NCBI GenBank assembly: GCA_030267565.1 | Contig: BRXU01000024.1 | Location: forward strand, 257,001-321,000 | Source: Pleodorina starrii | Taxonomy: Eukaryota; Chlorophyta; Chlorophyceae; Chlamydomonadales; Volvocaceae | Direction: 5' to 3' | Length of the DNA stretch: 64,000 nt | Shown here: positions 57,074 through 64,000 of the stretch, one piece after another | Layout of the letters: each line of letters starts with the position of its first letter | How positions within the stretch are numbered: the first letter of the stretch is position 1 | The notes under the pieces: generated by a model | The model's database searches: none | Seen by the model: only the letters and a program-made list of their open reading frames with translations | What the model was told of the DNA's origin: nothing | Program-made: the position numbers and the translations under genes

Positions 57074-60000
57074 TCAGCCTCCGCCCTGGCCTCTTGCAAC
57101 CACGCCTACCTCGACGCGACTCCCACCGCCCCTGTCGCTCCCGCCGCGCGCGCCTTTCCCGGCTGAACCACCGCCTCCTGACTCCCACCCATGGGATGCA
57201 CTCGACCCCAAGGCTGCCAGCTGCCCTATCTTGAGCCACTGATACCAGGTGAACCCCGTAAGCGAGATCAGGTAGCCAATGCCCTGCGAGTGAGAACGAG
57301 AGCCACAAGAGGCAGGAAGAGCACGCGGGCGGGCAGGTGGCGCGCGTTTAAAGGAAGCGAGCGAAAAGCGTTACGCAGGCAAAACAGGAAGGAGATGGGG
57401 TCGCTCGAGTGACAAGTGAAGCGGGCGTGGCTGGAAGCAGGGAAAGCAAGCATAGCTGCAGGCATAGCTGCTGTGCCGCGCTTTTAGCAACCAATCATCT
57501 TGCTCTTGTACACGGATGCCCCAGGGCTGTTCCACGTGTTAAGACCGTTACGTAATCCAGCGCATAACGCTACCGGCTTGGCAACGCCCCCGGCGCAGTG
57601 TGCTGCATCACCGCCAGCACTCCGCAAGTGCTACGCCCTTACACCTGCCACCCCCTATCCCCCCAGCTTGCCAGGAAAGGGCAGCGAAAGATTCATCCAG
57701 GCAAGCATTCAAAGGTCAAGAGCAAACATTCCTTCCTTCAGCTCCCCACCCCTGCAGCTCCACCGCTCTCCCTTGCCGGCTCTCACCTGGAACCCCGTCA
57801 CCGCCTCCCCAAACATCAGCATTCCGCATACCACCAGCATCGTGTTTTTTGCGGTCGCCAGCACCTTGAGTGTCAGACTGGACGCCAGCTGCGCGACAGA
57901 TGGAGGCATCGTAGCAGAGCCGCACACAGCACGAGCGTCCATCATCCGACGAAACATGAGGGCACAGCCTAACATTTCCGAAAGTCAAAAGACATGCATA
58001 ATTGATAGTAAAATCAATTACGCGACGCGAAACCCTTTCTAAAGGCAACCGCTCCGGCGGGAAAGCCGCAAGGCCAAAGGCAGACCAAGGGAGTGGAGCA
58101 CTGGCTACTCCGGCGACGACCCACCCACCCAGGAAGAGGTGCTGTGCTGCGCAGCAGTGTGGGCCAGGACGTAGCTGTAGCGTTTCTGATTATGGAAGTT
58201 GTGTAGTGCACCGAGCCTTCAAAAGGGCTCGGTACCCAAGGTCCTTGTGACCGGATGGGATCAGACGGAAGCTGTGAAGGGCATGTCTAGGCCTCGCAGG
58301 CCTCGCGCTGGAGCAACGCCGCAGCAACCAATCTAACACTGCGGAACCTGCCTAACGATAGCCACCAAACGTGGCTTGGGGACGGATGGCGGCGCCGAAT
58401 ATGTACTATGGCGGCGCCACATGTTCCCACGTAGCACCCAGTGGTGACGTCCCCAGCGCGCCGACGACGCTGCTGCTGCGTAGCTGTGTCCAGGAGCTGC
58501 TGATATGTATGGGTGGTAGTAAAGGGTAACGCTGATACCGGTAGGTGTGTGGTATAATCGGAAGCGGACATTGTCGGACATGCCATGTGGGTCGCGAGGT
58601 CCACGAGACACATGCATGAATTGGGTCGACAGCGACATTTTACGCAGCCGCAATCCTCCTCGCGAACCCTGCCCACACAATTAGCTCCCGTACGCCGCCC
58701 GCACCCATCCTCACGACCCTCCGAAGCCGCAAGCCTCCCGCCTCCGTCAAGTTCCCGTCCTCCCTCACCTTGATCACGAAGTACGCCAGCGCATTCACCG
58801 CAAAACCCAAAAGCGCGGTGCATAAGAATGCGCTCGGGTTCTCCCACACGACGTCCATGGCGCCCCTCCGCCGCATCTCAGGCACCTCCACCAGGAGGCA
58901 GCCCAGCAGCAGCCACAGGCAGCAAGTGGAGGCCAGGTACATAAGGCCCTCAATGGGATGGAAGTTGAGCCCCACGAGCAGGAACTGGGTCATAACCAGC
59001 CGTATGGACTCAGCCGTCTCGGACATTAGCATCAGGAAAACGCCGTACATGTTGAGATTTACTTCGCCGTACGCTGCAGCTGCCGTACCCAGCGCGGTCA
59101 GCAGAACGGACAATATAATTTGACGGTTGGGGGTCTCCAGGCCCGCCACGAACAAGCAGATCATGGTGATAACGGGGTTCAGCGCCTTGAGCATCTGCGG
59201 AAAGGCGCGTGTTTACAGGACGACCAGGCGTGTAAACACCCAAGAGAGTCACGAGCTTCAATATGCCGCTGAAGCCGTTGGGATATTGAAATATGCGCGC
59301 AGCGGCAACTACGCCCGCCCATCCGTCCTGATGGGGCTGTATTTAGTGCACTACTGAGGCCATCTCTTGTAGGCAGAGGAACGCACGTCCCTAGCCCTTA
59401 ATGCTGTCGTACCCAGTCACATATGTAGAGCTACGCTCACGGATGAAGTCAGTATTCCAAGAGGTCGTCGGACACACGCCAGGATTAAGCGTCGTCCCCA
59501 CTGCGACAGTGCCGGCTTCTTTGATATGCCCACCTGTATGAACGCTACGGTTAAGTGCAGGTACACTTCATTACCGGTCCATAAAGTAATGGCCATCAAA
59601 AGCCTGGGGGGAACGGGAGTGTGGGTGGCCGCGGGAGATTTGGGAGGAGAGTGCGCAAAGGAAAAAAGCTGGGGCAGGAAAGCGGCGGCATGGGGTGGCG
59701 AGAGGTGGGACCGCCGTATGCCTGAGGCAGGAAGGAAAATTGAATACCGATAAGCCCAAAGGTGTATCGCTAGGTCAGCAAGCAGCATGCACGTTGATTA
59801 TGGTTGAGTATGGTTGCGGCCATGCACTGCGTTGAGTATGGTTGCAGCCATGCACTGCCACGCGCACAGTTAACCTCCACAGATAGACTACCCCCAACTG
59901 GACCCTGGGTCAGCACCAGTACCCCAAGGACGAGTTGTCTTCCGATACGTTATACCAGTCTCACTGCACTGCAGACACAGCCATTTAGGCTTACCCGATA

Positions 60001-60379
60001 GGAAGGACCCGATACAGCCAGAACCGAAGCTCCAGATGCTGCGAGACTTTCACGAGCCGCAAGACGTGGCAGCAGACGAAAGCCAATAGGCCGCTCATAA
60101 ACATTCCAAGGCAGGTTAGCGCCATCGGATACTCAAAGAGTAAAGCAACCATGATGTACCTGATACAAGTGACAGCAACCCCAAGTTCAATCAATAGTGC
60201 GCTCCGTCGCTGAACCTGGGCCATGCAACGAGCAGCGATCGCGCTGCTTACTTGTTGAGAATGATAAGAGCTGATGATGCTGTCATCCACGCGGCCGAAA
60301 CGACCACCACTGTCAACACTGGCCATAGTGACGAGCTGTGCTCCCCGAGTACATGAGATGCAGTACGTGCTACCTTCAT
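57074..60379 (-). CDS. TPT/DMT-family sugar-phosphate or nucleotide-sugar transporter, 6 exons
   Basis: Predicted 366-aa membrane transporter of the triose-phosphate-translocator (TPT) branch of the drug/metabolite superfamily, which exchanges phosphorylated sugars or nucleotide-sugars across plastid or Golgi membranes. Minus-strand exons: 60379-60252, 60159-59995, 59603-59534, 59194-58769, 57888-57787, 57283-57074, all phase-matched. Diagnostic features are ALIILNKYIM at the end of TM1, EYPMALTCLGMFMSG (TM2), LTVAFIQMLKALNPV spanning the 59534/59194 splice, ESIRLVMTQFLL, NALAYFVIK, SLTLKVLATAKN and GYLISLTGFTWYQWLK. These are in family order with about ten hydrophobic helices. There is no obvious long transit peptide. 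Start: ATG at 60379, in frame to TM1. The Gly-rich C-tail could instead splice onward to about 56970. Substrate not predictable. Confidence 0.9.
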
Positions 60380-62937
60380 AACTATGTATCTGTTTACAAT
60401 AAGCAAAACCTATATTGCGGATATGCCGCAATTTGCCACGCCATCGCCAGTACTTCTCTCCTACGCGGCGGAATCTGCTCGGGTAATGCCAAAATTGCTT
60501 ACTACACATGTATGTCTTGTGCATAGCAGCTTCTGTTCTTTTCCCATGGTGACCTGGACGAGCCGGCAGTTATGGCCGCAGTTATTGCTCCATTCAACAC
60601 TGCAAGGGTGCTAGTATACAGGACTGCATACAGAACTTTAGGACAAACTGACAATTTACCAGGCCATAACCAGGCAATTCTTCATCGCTGTCGATCTGTC
60701 GTGCAAAATTGGAACGGCTGCACCTAAACCTCGCCCGTACGCCCGAGTTCAGAAGGGCCCCATGCCATGTGCCAACGGTCGCGTGACAAACTTGCAATAA
60801 ATTGCACTGTTGACCAACAAGTAAGGGCTTGCGCGATCGCGACATTTGTATTATGAGGAATAGGCTCATTATTCCAGCCCTCCATGGCCTCGCCTAAACC
60901 TCGCCCGAACCCTCCCGAACCCAGCATATGGCCCCGCCAGCACCAACCACCTCGCACTGTTTGCTTCGCAGCTTCGGGGATTGGGGCGTTCCTTACATCC
61001 CAGCCGCACATTCTCGACCACTTCAGCAACGTGTCACCTAACAGCCTCAGCGAATCTCCAGCATCCACCTAATCGTCTCGTCATGTGGCGGCTCAGCCAG
61101 GCTCAGCCCGGACTCTCTCCAACTTCGTTCTCGGTTTATCAACGCCCTGCTGCTTGCAAGTTGAACTCTTTTCTCTTTGCAGATGGGAAGGATTCTTCTG
61201 ATACCTCACCGTTCACGGGCCCCGGCCTATACGTGGATAACCCCCCGCGCTCCCCTACCCGCCATGCGTACCACCTACCCACCGACCCATCCACCCCACC
61301 CATCAGGACAGCATCCGGGTCTCACAGGGTCATTGTCCTTGCGGAACTTACACCGGGGTGTGGGGTGAAGGGGGGAATTCGCTAGTTGTGATGGCAGTTT
61401 GCGAAAAAAGCGTTAATTTGTGCCGTCATGCGACAACCGTACAGCGTCCTACGGTACGGCAGGGGTGCGTGGGTGGTCATGGGGGGAACATTTTCAGCAT
61501 GGGGTCTGAAACTATACTTCTTAACCCCCCCCTCCTGCGCAGACCAGCGTTATGTAGCTCTCGCGAACCACTCCGACAACGCTATCTGACTTCCACCCAG
61601 CCAAATTTTGCGACAAGGTTCTCCTCCTAACTGATCCTAATGCCTACCCCTCCGGGTGATGATGCCCTTGACAAGGGCATGCGACTACGGCGTTTGGCAG
61701 GGTGGGTTGGCAGGTGCCGCTGGGGGCGTGGAGACCACGTTTCACAATGAAGTTAATCTGATGCGTAGACTCGAACGAGCCCACATGCGCATATGCATAT
61801 GACTGGGGCTGCGGCTCTTCTGAATAGAAGCGTGGCAGAAATATCGCCGCACGCTTTCGGCTATGGCATTCTGCACAAGGGCAATGTGAAGGTTGCAGGT
61901 CAGATATGGACGCTGGAGGCCCCTAGTAACACCTCATTCACAACAATAGGCAGCAAGCCACCGTGGCCAACACCCAGAGATTCGGGAAATGGTAAGGCCG
62001 CCGGCCGTGCCGCCCTCAGGCCGTTTGAGCAGAATCAGTTCCGAGCCGCCATAGTAACCCATCTTCTGTGGGATTGCCCCAGCGCTCGGACGGATAGATC
62101 GAACCGGGCAAAGCCGGCAAACGCTTAGGCCTTCGGCAGTACTTCAGGCATGCATTGTGCTTCGAAAGTAGTACACAAACTTGCCAACACTTGTTACGCA
62201 ATGTGTGAATTGTAGACCGCCCTCTCCTGCCTGTCCTGCATGCCTCAGGCAATGATCAGGCGTATGTCATTGAACCGGATGCCGCGTTCTCATTTTTACA
62301 GTGGGCCTTCAGACCTTGCGGAGCTCTACGGTAGCCATTCGACGCGGCATATGCGCAATCTCCGCAGTCATGGGCTCCAGAAAGCGCTCCTACTTTGGGG
62401 CAAAGCCCCGTGCCGGATAAGTTCACTTCACATATGCCTGTCCATGCCCCCCAACGGATGCCACCAGCCTCACTAGCGCACGGATAAGGAAGGAGTGTTT
62501 AAACTCCCAAGAGAGTCTGTCAGGCCCCAGCTTCCCTGCACCACTCAAATGCTTTTGATTAGGCCAGCATACCACACAGAGCTCCGACCCGCCACGATAG
62601 ATCATGAGGCCGGGTGGGCCGCGAGTGCCAGCATAGTCAGGCACGAGCCAGCGTCGTCGCAGCTTCCCTATCGGTACTCGTTACCCGCACTACCTAACAG
62701 TCTGCCGCGAAAACGGATTGCTGCCATGCCGACACGGCGGATACCTTGCTTGCCCAAGCATTTACATGATGTTCTTAAACCCAAGCTCGATCTTGTGGCA
62801 ACGCTCCATAAAAGACCGAGCGAGCCTTGCCCGCCGCCCAACGAACTAGCTACACAGCAGCGGCATCAACCTGCCGGCAAGAAAGCCGCAGCTAGCCGCA
62901 CAGCTCCATAGCAATCCATGGCCTAGCCTTCCGCTTC
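60380..62937. other. Intergenic, no gene seen
   Basis: Between the transporter start and the 3' end of the next minus-strand gene. Open frames (for example plus 61793-62128 and 62495-62911, minus 60724-61068) have no recognised domain or splice partners. Some look like eroded transposon proteins. The last about 175 bp are the 3' UTR of the 62938 gene. Confidence 0.4.
62762..62766 (-). terminator. TGTAA poly(A) signal (minus strand) for the 62938 gene
   Basis: TTACA on the plus strand, i.e. TGTAA on minus, about 172 nt past the stop at 62938. Its placement supports that terminal exon. Confidence 0.5.
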
Positions 62938-63037
62938 TTACTTCGCATGCGCCAGCAGGAACTGCACCACAGCGCCGTCCGCGGTGGCCGGACCCAGAGC
63001 GGGATGGACCGTGTTGTGGCGCCGCACGCGGTAGCCT
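62938..63037 (-). CDS. Last exon of an unidentified minus-strand gene
   Basis: The acceptor CCCCTCAG at 63038-63045 is followed by a phase-1 exon encoding YRVRRHNTVHPALGPATADG and then AVVQFLLAHAK before TAA. High GC at third positions, a good polypyrimidine tract and a TGTAA 172 nt downstream make it a credible terminal exon. Its upstream exons lie beyond 63037. The next few hundred bases look like AT-richer repeat sequence, so a transposon may occupy the intron. The family was not recognised; an enzyme C-terminus with a final amphipathic helix is only a guess. Confidence 0.55.
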
Positions 63038-64000
63038 GAGGGGATCGAAAGGTTTAGGGGCCGGGGGAGAGGGAAACGGTGAACAAACGAGGCGCTGTAG
63101 CGGACACAGGGGAGCCGTGACTGATGTCAGCGATGGCCTTAGTAATCCGCGCCCAAATCAGTCTCTTTTCGATTTGGAACTTGTACAAGTCTAAACCGAC
63201 TTATTTGGGCCCGGATGAAGTGCAGGAGCGCCCCAAAGGGGGAGGACGTTGGAAACGGAACATTTCCCGGATTGCATTCAGCTTCAATAGAACTTCTAAA
63301 CAACGCCGAACCTACTGAACCTGAATAAGCTGTTGAAATATATGGACCCGTGTGGCAATGGTCGGTGGGTCGAAGTAGGAGCCCAAGAGCGGTATGTTCC
63401 GAACACTTCTCCCCCCCGGAGCGCACATGACACGACATACGAGCACCCCTCGGAGTCCGTACCCATCCTGCGCCGATAACCGCAACCCGCGCTTTGGGCC
63501 AAACATGAGCGCAAAAATGACCAACACACTGGACGCGGAATCCAGCTACCGTAAGCAATGCAGCGTGTATGATTCCACTGCCGGTAAACGCTTGTCACTT
63601 TCCCCTGGTTGGCGCACAAAGACACCAAATATGATTTTTGTCTTAGGGTCCGTACACCGGTAGTTGCAGGACATGTGTGCTTTTCTCTTTGGGGGTCCCA
63701 GAGCGGGCAGGTTTTGCCTTGATTCCGATTTCCTTTTGCCTCCCCCTTCGCTAGCATGGACACCGAATCGTTTCAGGAAATCCGAAATGGCACACCTAGT
63801 CGAAGGCATTCGTTTCCCGGTGAATTGGTAAGTAGCCTGGTCTAGATGTTCTGTTGAACATTAGGCCCACAGAGTCGTGCGATCGCACTATGTAGCTGTT
63901 ATCCAGCTCCTACGTAATAAATAAAACAAATATGATGACACACCCAGCGTAACATGATCGCAACAACTATGCGATCGCGACGACTCCGCTATAAGAACGC
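63038..64000. other. Upstream intron or flank with repeat sequence
   Basis: No further exon of the minus-strand gene could be placed. The interval contains the 52-bp repeat at 63702-63754 and otherwise low-complexity open frames on the minus strand. The final bases repeat GCGATCGC-type palindromic words. Confidence 0.4.
63702..63754 (-). repeat. 52-bp dispersed repeat, inverse of 26229-26280
   Basis: The reverse complement carries GCTAGCGA, GGGGGAGGCAAAAGG and CAAGGCAAAACCT in the same order and spacing as 26229-26280. Confidence 0.65.

Noticed and set aside
62495..62911. 138-codon plus-strand ORF
   Set aside because: Overlaps the 3' UTR and poly(A) signal of the minus-strand gene; Pro/Arg/Leu-rich with no recognisable motif.
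1..64000. CRISPR arrays, defence islands or prokaryotic operons
   Set aside because: No spaced direct-repeat arrays or polycistronic gene runs; the gene structure is eukaryotic throughout.

Overview
The window looks like nuclear DNA of a flagellate chlorophyte, most likely a volvocine/Chlamydomonadales alga. The evidence is: GC-rich exons split by many GT-AG introns; TGTAA downstream of several stop codons (the usual chlorophyte poly(A) signal); an MBB1/HCF107-type chloroplast RNA factor; argininosuccinate synthase with a transit-peptide-like N-terminus; a sperm-tail PG-rich (STPGR) axonemal-type protein; and LINE and MITE debris. No bacterial operons, Shine-Dalgarno sites, CRISPR arrays, rRNA or complete tRNA genes were seen. 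I chained the exons by hand, requiring GT-AG borders and matching phases. Five models close completely in phase; the others are incomplete at one end.

Layout. (1) 728-10141 (+): 18-exon, about 1043-aa protein kinase with a long N-terminal region and a C-terminal kinase domain carrying HCDLKPSN. (2) 10142-13750: intergenic, holding two nearly identical tandem MITEs, the second interrupted by a 121-bp SINE-like insert. (3) 13751-20520 (+): MBB1-like HAT/TPR protein, 12 exons, about 732 aa. (4) 20521-21920: an AC-rich dispersed repeat. (5) 21921-22298 (+): a complete three-exon, 68-aa Sec61-gamma gene that single-frame ORF calling misses. (6) 22300-27570: a tandem/inverted repeat, a LINE reverse-transcriptase scrap and AC-rich sequence. 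(7) 27571-33033 (+): STPGR-repeat protein with eleven PGPG-Y motifs. (8) 33034-35900: second copy of the AC-rich repeat and two orphan exons. (9) 35925-42042 (+): argininosuccinate synthase. (10) 42043-44242: intergenic. (11) 44243-51485 (-): nine-exon, about 1450-aa helical-repeat protein with OPR/FASTK-like character. (12) 51828-54760: decayed LINE, perfect 14-bp inverted repeat, CGTG microsatellite, a short ORF end with a PCNA-interaction (PIP-box) motif and a G/T-rich block. (13) 57074-60379 (-): six-exon TPT/DMT sugar-phosphate-type transporter, 366 aa. (14) 62938-63037 (-): last exon of an unidentified gene.

The genes are not an operon or an evident pathway; they are independent nuclear loci. 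Two (MBB1-like and the helical-repeat protein) are the kind of nucleus-encoded factor that acts on organelle RNA. No convincing new multi-gene system was found. The most unusual material is the repeat fraction: a strand-asymmetric AC-rich family with a conserved hairpin head, a recent MITE tandem with a nested insertion, a composite repeat with an inverted copy, and a short sequence recurring in introns of unrelated genes.
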